NCBI RefSeq assembly: GCF_000003815.2
Contig: NC_049996.1
Span: 731,961-795,960 of the forward strand
DNA length: 64,000 nucleotides
Origin: Branchiostoma floridae
Taxonomy: Eukaryota > Chordata > Leptocardii > Amphioxiformes > Branchiostomatidae
Direction of reading: 5' to 3'
Part shown: positions 39,801-44,984 of the stretch, in pieces
How the letters are laid out: each line of letters opens with the position of its first letter
How positions within the stretch are numbered: position 1 is the first letter of the stretch
The notes under the pieces: generated by a model
What the model saw: only the letters and a program-made list of their open reading frames with translations
What the model was told of the DNA's origin: nothing
Database searches by the model: none
Program-made: the position numbers and the translations under genes

Positions 39801-42256
39801 TTCTTATATTAGAATATAGAGCAGAATGATAGTCTAAGAACAGAATGACCCAACATAGAGCAGAATGATGTAACATAGAACTGAATGATAGAACATGAAG
39901 CAGGATGTTAGAACACAAAACAGATGATAGAAGTTAACATTGATCAGATGACAGAACATAGAACAGAAATTCAAACTGATATCCATAGATTAACATGTCA
40001 TAGTTACAGTTAGTGATGGTGCATGTTACTGATTTCTTATAGTTAGAGTTTGCTTGTTTTGCAGTTGTAGTAACCTTTTCTGCCCTACACCAGGGTTTTT
40101 CACGGAGCATGATGATGATGATGATGATGATGTTGATGACTGGTTTGTTAATCGTTCACACGCATGTGGACCAAACCATACCAATTGCATGGTCTTCAGA
40201 TTTCTTGCATTGTCAAGTGTGAAATTTATCATCCATTAAAACTTGTCATCTTAATTGTATAAGGAGCTGAAAAAGTTGCTTCAAATTTTAATGCGAAAAT
40301 AAAACCTTTGGCACCTTTTTACAAATCATTGTTGTCAAAAATTTAGAAAAGATCACATTGCAATCATCCTCAGAAATTTGATGAACTGAAACCACCTGTT
40401 TTAACTGTTCATAATGGACTTAATTGTTTATGAATAGAATTATCTTCCTTTTTTCTTCTTTGGTATACAGACTATGGTTCCATAATACATGGTGCTAATA
40501 TCTTATTACATTACACCGCAAATTTTTTTCCAAAGTCATCCATTGGCCATACATATTTACCATTTTGAAACTGACCAATCGGGTTTCATGACCTCCAACC
40601 TTTCACCCTTGGAATGCCCTGTTCCCATGGGAAACCAAATAACCTTTAACCTGTCCTGGTCTCCTCCTGCCTTGCTGTGATGCTGTACTACTACTGAAAC
40701 CCTCCATTGTACTACTCCATCTGGTTGCGCCACCTATCACTTTACGATGGTACTGCAGTTGTGTGGATGGACTGCCAGTCGCACGTTTGTGACAAGGTAT
40801 TGTAGTAACAACAGTACAGGAGAACTACTGCACCTCTGCATGGATACTGAAAAGCAGTCACATGGTTAAATGTTATATTTCACTCAATATCAAGTGGTCA
40901 CATCATTTCAATTCCTTGGTTTTCAGACACTTTCAAGGCAGCAAGAAAAAAATGCAAAAACAGAGGGCTAGGAACTGTAACGTTACATATATGTTACATA
41001 CATTACGTACACTACCATATTCCCTCCCTGGCACTCATAGTGAAGACTTCTCCCTAAGACTGTGGTAAACAGTAGTTCAGAATTTTTCCCAAAATTCAGA
41101 ATTTTTTTAAAGATCCAAGAACTACCATTTGAGTTTCCCGAAAATGCAAATGCCCTTACCAGAACTAAGGAATTGACTTGATGTAGCCTTAAATTCTTGT
41201 ACCTGGCATTCAAATAAACCTATATCTGCTACACACTCACTTCAGGCTATTTTTGCAAGGACCACAAAATGTAATGGACACAAAACCATAACCATATTCA
41301 CCTGTAACACCTCTAAGCACCATAGACTAATAAAGTTCTTAAGGTTATTGTTAAAACAACCTTAATGATTTCAGCTCCTCGATGGCGGTCGGATCCGCAT
41401 TAAGACCGTCGGCGAGAGATACACCCTCCGCCTGGACCGTGTCTCCTTCAGCGACACGGGAAAGTTCATCTGCGTGGCAACTAACCCCAGGGGAAAATGC
41501 GCCTGTGCGGTCTCGCTTCACGTGAACGTGGGTAGATCTGCAAGCCTTATTTTGCTACCATTTTCTCAAACAAAGTATGCACTCAATCAAAATATGCACC
41601 CGATTTGGAGCAAGTCTCATACAGATTGTTTATTGTTAAAATGACACCCATTAGTGAATACACGATATTGATCTGTGAGACTGAAATGTAAAATGGAAAA
41701 ACTCAAATGAAGTATGCACCCCTTCTCAACCAATTTTGAACAGACCTTGAACTGAATTTATGCAAACCCCAACTTTGGTAACAACTTGTAACAACTTTTC
41801 AAATTTGAAAAGTTTTTTAAAAGGGTGCTTTGTTTGGGAAAATATGGTACTGTATATCCTGAACAGGGCTAGAAAGAGTATTCTTTATCCCCACGCAGGT
41901 GCAGGCACGCTCTTAGTATACGCAGATTCGAACCCATGTCCCTGAAGTCAGCAAAGGAAAATCATAAAAGGATTCAGGTTCGAATCTGTGTATGAGAAAG
42001 AGGAACATGTAAAATTACTCATACCAGATAAACCATTGCATTGCATACTGATATAAAACCTTGCCCTTAGATTGGTTCAATTGGATATTTTTTTACGACC
42101 TGGCCTAGCATTGATCTAATTGATTTGTATAGAGCAGCAACCTAATTAAGATATCTTCCAGTTGACCTGCCATTATACTTCATGTTATATTCTTCGATAA
42201 ATATGAACAATGATATAATTGATTTTGTTTTGTGTTCCTGTATTCTGCAGAGTTGA
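378..42256 (+). CDS. Giant I-set Ig-domain muscle-type protein (titin/obscurin/UNC-89-like), 3' part of gene, multi-exon
   Basis: This entry spans the whole coding part visible here; exons are listed separately. The spliced product would be about 4,200 residues: 11 I-set Ig domains, a roughly 2,060-residue disordered region in one exon, then 10 more Ig domains and a stop. The Ig consensus (PPEF.KP, EG...F.CEV.G.P, W.KDG, D.G.Y.C.A.N..G) is that of cytoskeletal Ig proteins of muscle sarcomeres (established knowledge). Splice phases are compatible from exon to exon, except at the broken exon 34501-34701. The 5' end lies outside the window, because the first visible exon starts in phase 1 inside an Ig domain. 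No kinase, FN3, SH3, RhoGEF or signal peptide is visible, so I cannot choose between titin, obscurin/UNC-89, SPEG or MLCK relatives. Localisation to the contractile apparatus is inferred from family resemblance. Confidence 0.9.
1030..1178 (+). CDS. Ig exon 2: strands C-G of Ig 1
   Basis: Acceptor ctgtccag, donor gtaatg, phase 1 to 0. It begins VSWAKDGRLL (core Trp) and ends with Y-V-C-M-A-S-N-K-H-G-E (strand F Cys). Strand G follows in the next exon. Confidence 0.92.
1375..1637 (-). mobile_element. Degenerate SINE (family B relative)
   Basis: It matches the family at 34752-35165 in order: ttcttttacatgct, a catttaaagtcctacc..aaggatgacc block, a caaaggcacaa block and, at the tRNA-head end, a ggattcaaagctagga block followed by ccaaacaccctaccactt. 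It is heavily mutated. Confidence 0.6.
1768..1906 (+). CDS. Ig exon 3: strand G of Ig 1, strands A-B of Ig 2
   Basis: Acceptor ctttcag, donor gtaaga, phase 0 to 1. It encodes DKCDFSLTVEE (strand G Cys), then PVPPVFKKTPKDETVEEGK and the F-V-C-E-V-D-G strand B. Confidence 0.92.
2561..2848 (+). CDS. Ig exon 4: rest of Ig 2 and start of Ig 3
   Basis: Acceptor cattccag, donor gtaatc, phase 1 to 1, 288 nt. It begins with a variant A-Q-W-Y core, carries N-Y-K-C-I-V-K-N and E-I-S-C-H-F cysteines, then starts Ig 3 with SPRITRKPTSATVKEEQK and F-T-C-R-V-T-G. There is no intron between these two half-domains, unlike in the neighbours. Confidence 0.88.
3577..3672 (+). CDS. Ig exon 5: middle of Ig 3
   Basis: Acceptor ttgtttag, donor gtattt, phase 1 to 1. 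It encodes VTWSKDGRTIQEDERHLIAI up to the E strand (YTLEILSAG). An extra intron splits the domain again before strand F. Confidence 0.88.
4170..4361 (+). CDS. Ig exon 6: end of Ig 3, start of Ig 4
   Basis: Acceptor tttttccgcag, donor gtagga, phase 1 to 1. It encodes D-E-G-N-W-A-C-V-A-R-N-K-R-G with D-K-C-I-F-T-L-T-V, then PFPPEFVIKPKSTTVEEGQE. Strand B of Ig 4 reads A-V-F-D-V-Q-V-D-G, so Val replaces the canonical Cys. Confidence 0.92.
4396..4502 (+). pseudogene. Decayed duplicate of the 3' half of the preceding Ig exon
   Basis: Inside the intron, the stretch cccaccagagtttatcatca, a later agtgtctaatgtacaggtct and a final gaaggtag match the end of exon 4170-4361 in the same order, including the donor region. 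Indels destroy the reading frame. It is read here as a tandem exon duplication that was not kept. Confidence 0.7.
4886..5058 (+). CDS. Ig exon 7: strands C-G of Ig 4
   Basis: Acceptor cttcccag, donor gtaaga, phase 1 to 0. It encodes VIWLKDDEEVVHTRKHQIID, then K-Y-V-C-K-V-I-N-S-E-G and V-S-C-D-F-N-F-N. With strand B Cys absent in the previous exon, Ig 4 keeps only the F and G cysteines. Confidence 0.92.
5110..5360. repeat. Degenerate roughly 32-bp minisatellite
   Basis: About seven imperfect units built on agccaatcagcacc..ggatcagtaaactaac fill most of this intron. Several units contain CCAAT-type boxes (agccaatcag). Confidence 0.85.
5463..5577 (+). CDS. Ig exon 8: strands A-B of Ig 5
   Basis: Acceptor ctgtctacag, donor gtatgt, phase 0 to 1. 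It encodes PCPPEFLTKPRSGIIDEGTN and F-E-C-E-L-G-G. Confidence 0.92.
5605..6055. repeat. Intronic tandem duplication (about 245 bp) plus pyrimidine microsatellite
   Basis: A segment with gcaatgtgtcata..attgc at about 5618-5640 recurs at about 5863-5885, each followed by a similar tail and a tctgtctg-rich tract. The tract at 5943-6050 degenerates into (TCTG)n, (TC)n and (GA)n. Confidence 0.75.
6193..6374 (+). CDS. Ig exon 9: strands C-G of Ig 5
   Basis: Acceptor ttccttag, donor gtgagg, phase 1 to 0. It encodes VTWHKEGKQLSQDERIRI and K-W-S-V-I-A-K-N-V-R-G. The strand F Cys is Ser and the strand G position is Tyr, so the canonical disulfide cannot form although strand B Cys is present. Confidence 0.92.
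6722..6768. repeat. (GA)n microsatellite
   Basis: Interrupted gagaga tract in an intron. Confidence 0.9.
6861..6966 (+). CDS. Ig exon 10: strands A-B of Ig 6
   Basis: Acceptor caccttacag, donor gtatgt, phase 0 to 1. It encodes VPVPPEFVKTPESITIDEGE and F-V-C-E-I-T-G. Confidence 0.92.
7005..7208. mobile_element. MITE, copy 1 (TA target-site duplication)
   Basis: Terminal inverted repeats gttcacctttatccg.gg.taacctatatc at the left pair with the reverse complement gatataggttacc...ggtgaac at the right. TA flanks both ends (7003-7004 and 7209-7210). No transposase is encoded. A second member lies at 30060-30273. TA duplication is typical of Tc1/mariner-mobilised MITEs. Confidence 0.85.
7566..7687 (+). 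CDS. Ig exon 11: strands C-F of Ig 6
   Basis: Acceptor ttccccag, donor gtaagg, phase 1 to 0. It encodes VNWYINNTQVKQDARHTVSS and D-K-G-N-Y-K, then breaks before the strand F Cys position, which reads Val in the next exon. Confidence 0.9.
8208..8310 (+). pseudogene. Decayed copy (oldest) of exon 8464-8629 5' part
   Basis: It begins ctaggttgttgcc and contains aacagcagaccagtgagttt as in the real exon 256 bp downstream. Indels and point changes abolish the reading frame. Confidence 0.8.
8342..8463 (+). pseudogene. Second duplicated copy of exon 8464-8629 5' part, frame-broken
   Basis: An acceptor (tttgtgtag) is followed by VVARGANEQQTSEFKLTV in frame. A 2-nt difference then gives an immediate TGA at 8396-8398, and the following intron copy is present as well. 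The unit length to the functional exon is 122 bp, which indicates local tandem duplication of intron end plus exon start. Confidence 0.85.
8464..8629 (+). CDS. Ig exon 12: end of Ig 6, start of Ig 7
   Basis: Acceptor tttgtgtag, donor gtaagg, phase 0 to 1. It encodes VVARGANEQQTSEFKLTV (no strand F or G Cys), then FSPPTFPKAPQDITADVDKP and K-V-T-V-E-I-K-G. Strand B of Ig 7 therefore also lacks Cys. Confidence 0.9.
8928..9024. repeat. (GAGT)n microsatellite
   Basis: About 24 near-perfect gagt units in an intron. It produces spurious antisense THSL-repeat ORFs. The same motif recurs at 37212-37480. Confidence 0.97.
9222..9397 (+). CDS. Ig exon 13: strands C-G of Ig 7
   Basis: Acceptor ttctttag, donor gtgggg, phase 1 to 0. 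It encodes VKWTKKDKKTKVLEGGDGYS, then A-E-Y-T-I-E-A-S-N-I-R-G. Ig 7 has no cysteine at the B, F or G positions. Confidence 0.9.
9974..10094 (+). CDS. Ig exon 14: strand G of Ig 7, strands A-B of Ig 8
   Basis: Acceptor tccatacag, donor gtgtgt, phase 0 to 1. It encodes IDVVEVKVPPEFLKKPGEQT and F-R-C-E-V-D-G. Confidence 0.92.
10112..10462. mobile_element. hAT-like non-autonomous element (candidate)
   Basis: The left end cagggcttgaaat and the right end atttcgagccctg are inverted repeats with one mismatch (hAT-type CAGGGCTYGAAA start). Internal tacctgcac/gtgcaggta segments are also inverted. I see no matching 8-bp duplication, so it is either old or misbounded. Confidence 0.6.
10981..11090 (+). 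CDS. Ig exon 15: strands C-E of Ig 8
   Basis: Acceptor tattttacag, donor gtactt, phase 1 to 0. It encodes VIWSKDSCPIHEGGQFSIFT and SSLEISNVTLDNK. Strand F is on the next exon. Confidence 0.9.
11673..11850 (+). CDS. Ig exon 16: end of Ig 8, start of Ig 9
   Basis: Acceptor tgttcccag, donor gtacgc, phase 0 to 1. It encodes G-T-Y-V-C-T-I-R-N-K-H-G, K-K-C-N-V-T-L-N-V, then PFPPEFLEPPASQTVEEGKS and F-T-C-E-V-D-G. Confidence 0.93.
12975..13203 (+). CDS. Ig exon 17: strands C-G of Ig 9 plus linker
   Basis: Acceptor ttttccacag, donor gttagt, phase 1 to 2. It encodes VSWAKDGRTLQQGKRYKISG, S-Y-A-C-V-L-E-N-A-E-G, then a polar linker beginning EGDQKEITQDQLQSLLR. Strand G has no Cys. Confidence 0.9.
13938..14050. 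repeat. Pyrimidine-rich tract
   Basis: About 110 bp of C/T-rich sequence (runs such as tccccctcctctctcctcc) inside a 1.66-kb intron. The rest of that intron shows nothing else I recognise except a (GATT)n tract at 14230-14287. Confidence 0.8.
14868..14961 (+). CDS. Ig exon 18: linker and strand A of Ig 10
   Basis: Acceptor tttgctccag, donor gtaagg, phase 2 to 0. It encodes SSIDSGSTEDTDMFYSIDEA, then SPPEFKSELKDI. The Ser/Asp-rich linker is followed by a typical PPEF domain start. Confidence 0.85.
15554..15797 (+). CDS. Ig exon 19: nearly complete Ig 10
   Basis: Acceptor ttttaccag, donor gtgagt, phase 0 to 1. It encodes CTEDEEVVFTCTVMGAPDPQ, ITWYKDGK, E-D-S-G-V-Y-T-C-T-A-R-N-P-A-G and KLTVQ. 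This domain is not interrupted before Trp, unlike Ig 1-9. Confidence 0.94.
16262..16321 (+). CDS. Exon 20: 20-residue acidic linker
   Basis: Acceptor ttcttttcag, donor gtaatt, phase 1 to 1, 60 nt. It encodes ELESPLKRGVSEEEDETAGP. It is symmetric, so it could be a cassette exon. Confidence 0.8.
16488..16622 (+). CDS. Ig exon 21: first half of Ig 11
   Basis: Acceptor actaaacag, donor gtaaaa, phase 1 to 1. It encodes PPKFSRALQDEVCEKNSIAQ, L-T-C-K-L-S-G and VTWMKGDTVLTEG. Confidence 0.9.
16837..16980 (+). CDS. Ig exon 22: second half of Ig 11
   Basis: Acceptor ttttgctag, donor gtaaga, phase 1 to 1. It encodes DRYEIFEEKGSFNMEIYDTL, S-G-T-Y-T-C-V-A-S-N-A-H-G and V-K-C-S-A-E-L-L-I-A. Confidence 0.92.
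17406..23654 (+). CDS. Giant exon 23 (6,249 nt): disordered, repeat-bearing region and start of Ig 12
   Basis: Acceptor tgtttaccag, donor gtaagt, phase 1 to 1, with 2,083 codons and no intron. The sequence is rich in E, D, K, S, T and P. Residues from about 360 to 910 hold repeats of 55-61 residues. Seven are strong (core REVYPTRITQKTTYEESTKS, then a KLEEEEYPQK-type acidic stretch) and at least four degenerate ones flank them (NEVYPKT, RETYPKP, REEFPSS and the early NEVYDKP). Later parts contain Y-S-S-(E/D)-E acidic motifs and one amphipathic segment starting ERLMQKAETVLSNLAERGL. The exon ends VAVGQRVELKAEIPG, which is the first half of Ig 12 with Ala instead of the strand B Cys. By analogy with PEVK or other spring segments it may be an extensible linker (inference). 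The repeat is not a PEVK match that I can name. Confidence 0.93.
24337..24459 (+). CDS. Ig exon 24: strands C-E of Ig 12
   Basis: Acceptor tttaatcag, donor gtaaca, phase 1 to 1. It encodes GNPRIRWLHNGMEVSDTKFS and DIHILALSKVGPEHAG. Confidence 0.9.
25015..25161 (+). CDS. Ig exon 25: end of Ig 12, start of Ig 13
   Basis: Acceptor ttgtgacag, donor gtaatc, phase 1 to 1. It encodes V-F-T-C-E-A-T-T-A-E-G, V-T-C-D-I-I-I-K-V, then VKEGHRVELKAEIPG (no strand B Cys). Confidence 0.92.
25301..25330. repeat. Poly-G run
   Basis: A G-rich homopolymer (ggcggggggggggggg...) just upstream of the assembly gap. It probably contributes to the gap and could form a G-quadruplex. Confidence 0.9.
25415..26177. other. 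Assembly gap (763 N)
   Basis: A run of N. Exons 25015-25161 and 26338-26555 join in phase and in domain order across it, so no coding exon needs to be missing. An alternative exon cannot be excluded. Confidence 1.
26338..26555 (+). CDS. Ig exon 26: strands C-G of Ig 13
   Basis: Acceptor atgatcacag, donor gtgaga, phase 1 to 0. It encodes RRIEWLLDGRLIRETEDRRY, A-G-T-Y-T-C-V-A-M-T-P-R-G, V-T-C-N-I-Q-L-E-V and a short linker. Confidence 0.92.
27018..27141 (+). CDS. Ig exon 27: linker and strands A-B of Ig 14
   Basis: Acceptor tttccccag, donor gtgagg, phase 0 to 1. It encodes a polar linker, then LDVLEGQEVTLRAEVPG. Ala stands in the strand B Cys position. Confidence 0.9.
27160..27430. repeat. 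Intronic aatga/aaac-rich repeats and an approximately 115-bp duplication
   Basis: 27160-27230 is a degenerate gaatgaa/caaacaa tract. The segments 27243-27330 and 27358-27430 share ggatgtgat.atcaggtg and ata.atatcaaattg in order. Confidence 0.7.
27470..27712 (-). mobile_element. tRNA-derived SINE (family A)
   Basis: On the minus strand the head reads tggccaagtgggtagagtg (A-box type TGGCNNAGTGG) and, about 33 nt later, ggttcaatccc (B-box). The tail runs leftward through ccactactagctgtagtggc. Internal Pol III boxes plus a non-tRNA body identify a SINE rather than a tRNA gene. Confidence 0.8.
27829..28185 (+). CDS. Ig exon 28: strands C-G of Ig 14, long linker, start of Ig 15
   Basis: Acceptor acatcatag, donor gtatac, phase 1 to 1, 357 nt. 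It encodes ADVRWLFNDKEISNTESIVV, G-T-Y-T-C-I-A-T-T-P-H-G, G-R-C-Q-I-I-L-H-I, a basic/Ser linker of about 45 residues, then IQEGQELNIRAEIPG. Confidence 0.92.
28630..28728. repeat. Three-copy approximately 35-bp tandem repeat
   Basis: Units of the type gccataatgagaagtagtgc recur three times in an intron, each ending in caat. Confidence 0.8.
28798..29045 (+). CDS. Ig exon 29: strands C-G of Ig 15
   Basis: Acceptor cctatacag, donor gtgaat, phase 1 to 0. It encodes KPDITWLFNGKELKPSDEVQ, G-T-F-T-C-I-A-K-T-P-S-G, T-V-C-D-I-V-V-N-V and a charged linker. Confidence 0.92.
29612..29729 (+). CDS. Ig exon 30: strands A-B of Ig 16
   Basis: Acceptor tgctgtgcag, donor gtagga, phase 0 to 1. It encodes a linker, then FEVKEGQEVTLRAEIPG. 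The strand B Cys is replaced by Ala. Confidence 0.9.
30060..30273. mobile_element. MITE, copy 2 (same family as 7005-7208)
   Basis: It is bounded by TA (30058-30059 and 30274-30275). The long inverted repeats begin gttcacctttatctg.tgggtaacc and pair with ggttacccaacagataaagg at the other end. The inner arms cgttgctttttaaaaacagg and cctgtttttaaaagcaacgg also pair, so the element folds almost end to end. Confidence 0.9.
30453..30473 (+). CDS. Possible 21-nt microexon
   Basis: A good acceptor (catcttcctag) and donor (gtaagc) bracket 21 nt that would be phase 1 to 1 and insert DPWSPHG between strands B and C of Ig 16. No other domain here has such an insertion, so it may be alternatively used or fortuitous. 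Confidence 0.3.
30819..30895. repeat. (CA)n microsatellite
   Basis: About 75 bp of interrupted ac/ca dinucleotides. Confidence 0.97.
31126..31248 (+). CDS. Ig exon 32: strands C-E of Ig 16
   Basis: Acceptor tttccccag, donor gtaaaa, phase 1 to 1. It encodes PADIMWMFEGKELSESDNIS and VHILKINSVTCDYSG. Confidence 0.9.
31776..31967 (+). CDS. Ig exon 33: end of Ig 16, start of Ig 17
   Basis: Acceptor ccgaccacag, donor gtaggt, phase 1 to 1. It encodes K-F-T-C-V-A-K-T-D-T-G, A-T-C-D-I-L-L-T-V, a linker and FFEVKEGQEVNLRAEVPG. Confidence 0.92.
32714..32964 (+). CDS. Ig exon 34: strands C-G of Ig 17
   Basis: Acceptor actttcag, donor gtagga, phase 1 to 0. It encodes KSVKWFFNGKELSKSDQVTF, G-T-F-T-C-S-A-T-T-E-T-G, T-T-C-D-I-V-L-S-I and a charged linker. 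Confidence 0.92.
33825..33918 (+). CDS. Ig exon 35: strands A-B of Ig 18
   Basis: Acceptor gttaccttag, donor gtgaga, phase 0 to 1. It encodes VTVKEGQEVTLQAGIPG. There is no strand B Cys. Confidence 0.88.
34501..34701 (+). pseudogene. Ig exon 36: strands C-G of Ig 18, with stop codon and frameshift
   Basis: Acceptor ttctgttgtag, donor gtagga. Entering in phase 1 it reads GNYTI, then TAG at 34515-34517 where the other domains have the residue before Trp, then WLHGGSLLPDSD. Around 34545 the frame must shift to read DLHILTIPKIKKEHAGTYTC and V-K-C-D-I-I-V-H-V. The length of 201 nt is incompatible with phase 1 in and phase 2 out (2 nt too many, or 1 too few). Splice sites and both half-domains are otherwise intact. 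Possible explanations are a broken allele, a skipped exon, or assembly error. Confidence 0.8.
34752..35165 (-). mobile_element. tRNA-derived SINE (family B), near full length
   Basis: The minus-strand head reads gtagcacagtgg and, after about 36 nt, gcgggatcgaatcc (A- and B-box). It is followed by a body with ggaaaggcactttacacgac and gtaaaagaacctgcc. A degenerate relative lies at 1375-1637. Confidence 0.8.
35609..35738 (+). CDS. Ig exon 37: first half of Ig 19
   Basis: Acceptor atttctgtag, donor gtaaga, phase 2 to 0. It encodes LVPPDFKIKPRSQRVEKGGT, V-S-L-I-S-E-V-S-G (Ser in place of Cys) and VSWLKDGRE. Confidence 0.9.
36394..36547 (+). CDS. Ig exon 38: second half of Ig 19, shortest form
   Basis: Acceptor tctttcacag, phase 0 to 1 with the first donor at 36548. 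It encodes VLESSRITSKHVGKNYILEI, then S-Y-T-C-V-G-T-N-A-A-G and Y-S-C-T-A-T-L-H-V-Y. The exon can extend in frame to any of ten donors up to 37196 (see the repeat entry). Confidence 0.9.
36476..37195 (+). repeat. Ten 72-bp coding tandem repeats, each ending in a splice donor
   Basis: Ten copies of a 72-bp unit (24 codons, core SYTCVGTNAAGQYSCTATLH) are arrayed head to tail. Each junction reads tatg/gtaagt (one is gtaggt), placing donors at 36548, 36620, 36692 and so on every 72 bp to 37196. The whole array is open in frame. Copies differ by only one to a few bases (G to S, Q to L changes), so the expansion is recent or homogenised. Confidence 0.95.
37212..37480. repeat. (GAGT)n/(CAGT)n microsatellite
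   Basis: Some 270 bp of gagt units with an internal block of cagt units. It begins about 15 bp after the last 72-bp repeat. Confidence 0.97.
37711..37836 (+). CDS. Ig exon 39: strands A-B of Ig 20
   Basis: Acceptor tgtttccag, donor gtaagt, phase 1 to 1. It encodes TSTRVEVPEEQQVSLQATLP followed by G. There is no strand B Cys. Confidence 0.88.
38030..38455. repeat. 45-bp minisatellite in an ACCTGT-rich intron
   Basis: At 38147-38320 about four units of 45 bp (cacacctgtttgacctattc plus acacctgttccaggtgtcag) are repeated. The flanks are also saturated with cacctg/caggtg hexamers. Confidence 0.85.
38456..38654 (+). CDS. Ig exon 40: strands C-G of Ig 20
   Basis: Acceptor ctgtttcag, donor gtaagt, phase 1 to 2. 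It encodes DDVKWMYNGEGLQPSALYKQ, G-T-Y-T-C-E-A-R-G-P-T-G, S-K-C-D-L-V-I-T-V and a lysine stretch. Confidence 0.92.
39221..39353 (+). CDS. Ig exon 41: first half of Ig 21
   Basis: Acceptor cttcccacag, donor gtaaag, phase 2 to 0. It encodes MVPPDFVSQPKPATVGEGES, E-F-C-C-Q-I-T-G (Cys restored, doubled) and VHWLKNGQE. Confidence 0.92.
40108..40136. repeat. (GAT)n microsatellite
   Basis: Short atgatgatg run in the 2-kb intron 39354-41374. The remainder of that intron shows AT-rich sequence with no feature I recognise. Confidence 0.9.
41375..41527 (+). CDS. Ig exon 42: second half of Ig 21, C-terminal domain
   Basis: Acceptor gatttcag, donor gtgggt, phase 0 to 0. It encodes LLDGGRIRIKTVGERYTLRL, G-K-F-I-C-V-A-T-N-P-R-G and K-C-A-C-A-V-S-L-H-V-N. 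Confidence 0.9.
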
Positions 42257-42657
42257 TCCTGAAGTGCCATCACTCGGCAGACCTCTACAATGCTGCACCA
42301 ACCAAGAACCTTCACGAATTCAACTGGAGAAGAACGTTGCATCAAAATCAACCACAAAAGTTTAAAAAAGGAACGCACACAAAATAGAGATTTCATAAGG
42401 TTCTGAAGATATGACTTGGCAAGTTTTTATTCTTGGCGACAAAAAAAAAACTTTACATAATGCAAACCGCAACTATTCATGAAGAACCCACCTCTGTATT
42501 CTACTTACGTCTTAGACTTGGCTTATGTCTTCAACTTGGCTTCTTCAGAGACGGCTTCTTCTAAGTCTTTACAAACTTTATTATACATCTAAGTTTTACA
42601 GTCACTTTATCTTCTACGGTATTTTTCTTGGTTATTTGTCGCAAGGTCTCAAATAAA
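42251..42657 (+). CDS. Last exon 43: one Ser codon, stop, 3' UTR
   Basis: Acceptor attctgcag in phase 0, then AGT TGA, so the protein would end HVNS. A canonical AATAAA lies at 42652-42657. If intron 41528 were retained, the frame would instead run about 35 codons to a TGA. The terminal structure is less certain than the other exons. Confidence 0.6.
42652..42657 (+). terminator. Polyadenylation signal AATAAA
   Basis: Consensus hexamer about 400 nt after the putative stop, with further ataaa variants downstream to 43565. Confidence 0.6.
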
Positions 42658-43699
42658 TGCTTCAATCTGGAATTAAATGAAAATGTGAATAAAAAGGTAC
42701 CGACAATGTTAGAATCACTGCATTGATGTTAAAAATACAAAATACAAATGTTGAATGCTGCACTTTTTGTTGTGCAAAGCTGAATGTCTAATGCAAGTGT
42801 TAATTAGTGCGTTGTGCCGCTCTATTGATAAATGTACCAACTAGTAAAACTCTGAAATTTCCTAGTTCTTCCTCTTTCTTGTGATTAGGTTTAGTTTTTC
42901 CCTTCAAACAGTTTATATTCTTTTGTAAAACTTTGCCTATGAGCTTGATTAAGTGCAGGTGAGAACAAAAATGAAGTTTGAATCAACATACGTTTAGGGC
43001 AATGACTTGACAATAATTTGCATGCCTTGATTTTAGTGTGCAGATAGGGGCATTGTTAAGTCTATAAGTCGTTTTGTGCCCAACTTGAATGATTATGAAA
43101 ACTAGCAAAATTATTTATCCTGAATTACAACACACTACTGTAGTTTCTTTTACCAGTGAATATTGAATGCAATACAAGAAAAAGTAGCTAGTTTGACAAG
43201 TGATATGCAATATTTATCAACATTTTATTATACATCTGTACATGATTTTGAATAGTATATATGTTACTGTAGATAATAGCTTTTTATTTTGACTTTATCT
43301 ACCTACTGCACCCTACGGCAAAACAGACTGTCAACTTGGCCAGTAAAGCTACCTGGAAATGTATGCCATTTCCAATGACACACTATTTGGCTCGCCCCTG
43401 AGGCGTTTCCAAAAAAGGTGGTTTGGCTGTGAGATGTACAAGTTTGCAGTAAGGGGTTGTATTAGGAAAGAACACCACCCGTGGCATTTATTGCCATAGC
43501 TTGTTTATTGTAAGGCCTGAAAACAATGGATTAAGAGAAAATGTTGTTCTTGCCACTGGCAAATAAAAAAATCACTTTCATATTTTCGTTTTGTTTATTG
43601 ATATGACTGTATATATGTTATATTAATAGGCTTGGATACTAAATTAGTAGCTGTAAGAACTGCAGATAGTAACTGCATCGTACCGTACATGGGAAAGGA

Positions 43700-43830
43700 C
43701 AAGCTCAAGCCAACCGTTCACACTTGCGCCACATCTTCAGAAAAGACGCTGGAGCCGTATAGGCACTTTATTCGAACCCATACACAACAAACATGTTTCG
43801 CCGTGTGGCTTCCTTAGTGTTAAGGGCTCG
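43700..43830 (-). mobile_element. Possible non-LTR element 3' tail
   Basis: On the minus strand, gccacacggcgaaacatgtt is followed by a gggttcgaataaagtgcc segment, the style of a LINE 3' end. Short, and judged by resemblance only. Confidence 0.4.
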
Positions 43831-44939
43831 AACTGCGGATAGTTACTGTATAATAGTAAATGAAATGATATGGTTCAGATTAAAACACAGGTAGCCTGGA
43901 AAGGTTTTCAGCAGGTATCTTGCAGATGTAAATTAAGGGGGATGCCATCCTATCTAACTGCAGATAGTAACTGACAGGTATAATAATGAAATAAACACTC
44001 ACATATGCAACTTCAATGAAACATCCCCACTGTAAAAAAACAGTTTCACCTAACGTTGGAGTAAATCTGGGTTGCAAAGGAATGGTTCAAGCACTCTCGT
44101 ATGGCGAGACGGCGATAATGCCTACTAGTAGTTATTTGTTATTGGGTGGGCCGACTCCTTTCTCCTCGCAGCCAGTGGCTGAATTGTTAGGAACGTGCAA
44201 TAGGCGGGGCTAAATCGCAGGGTCTGGAGCAGCTGCCATTCGTTGCAAACTCAGGTGACATCAATTCGTTTCTTTCCATAACTCCAAAACAGTCATTGTT
44301 GGAACAGATCTACATGTACCTTCATAGAATCAAATTATATTGCCAATATTTGGTAACAAAGCACGTCATTTTCATGTAACCAATCAGCATTTCACACCAT
44401 GAAGACGAACCCTGACACTAAGTATTTACAGTCAGCCACATCTGTCCAGCTCGCACCAGACAGGTGATGAATTAAGCCTATAATTAGTATTTATTTATTT
44501 ATGTATTTATTTATTTATTATTGGCTCAGCAGAGAGGAATGAAAATGAGCAGGATATGCAACTGAGAAAGACAGGAAAGAGGGCCAGAAGTTTGTACGGG
44601 GCTTAACGGATGGCAAGCAGGAGCATTAGGCAGGATAAAATGGAAGAATAGAAGCGGAAAGAAAGGTCTTAGAGAATATTTTGCAGTTAGGATCGTGCTT
44701 TCTTACGTTCATTGTGATACGAACCAATCAGCATTAATCAAGGTGTTGAAATTAATGCCATGGTTCTGAAGCGACCTCTAGCTCATCTAGCAGCCTATTG
44801 AATTATTGGAGGAGAAATCGTGCCCAGCAGTTTGTTGTTACTGTAAACTTTCCTCGTTTCCAAAAAAAGTAGCCAGACATGGCTTAATCATGTCGTCTTG
44901 CGGTACATTCTTACAGGTGGTCGCGGAACCCTGCGCCAC

Positions 44940-44952
44940 GTGGAGGTTGTGG

Positions 44953-44984
<32 letters not shown>

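Noticed and set aside
378..42256. Naming the gene titin or obscurin
   Set aside because: No kinase, FN3, SH3, RhoGEF or other diagnostic domain is in the window, so the subfamily cannot be decided.
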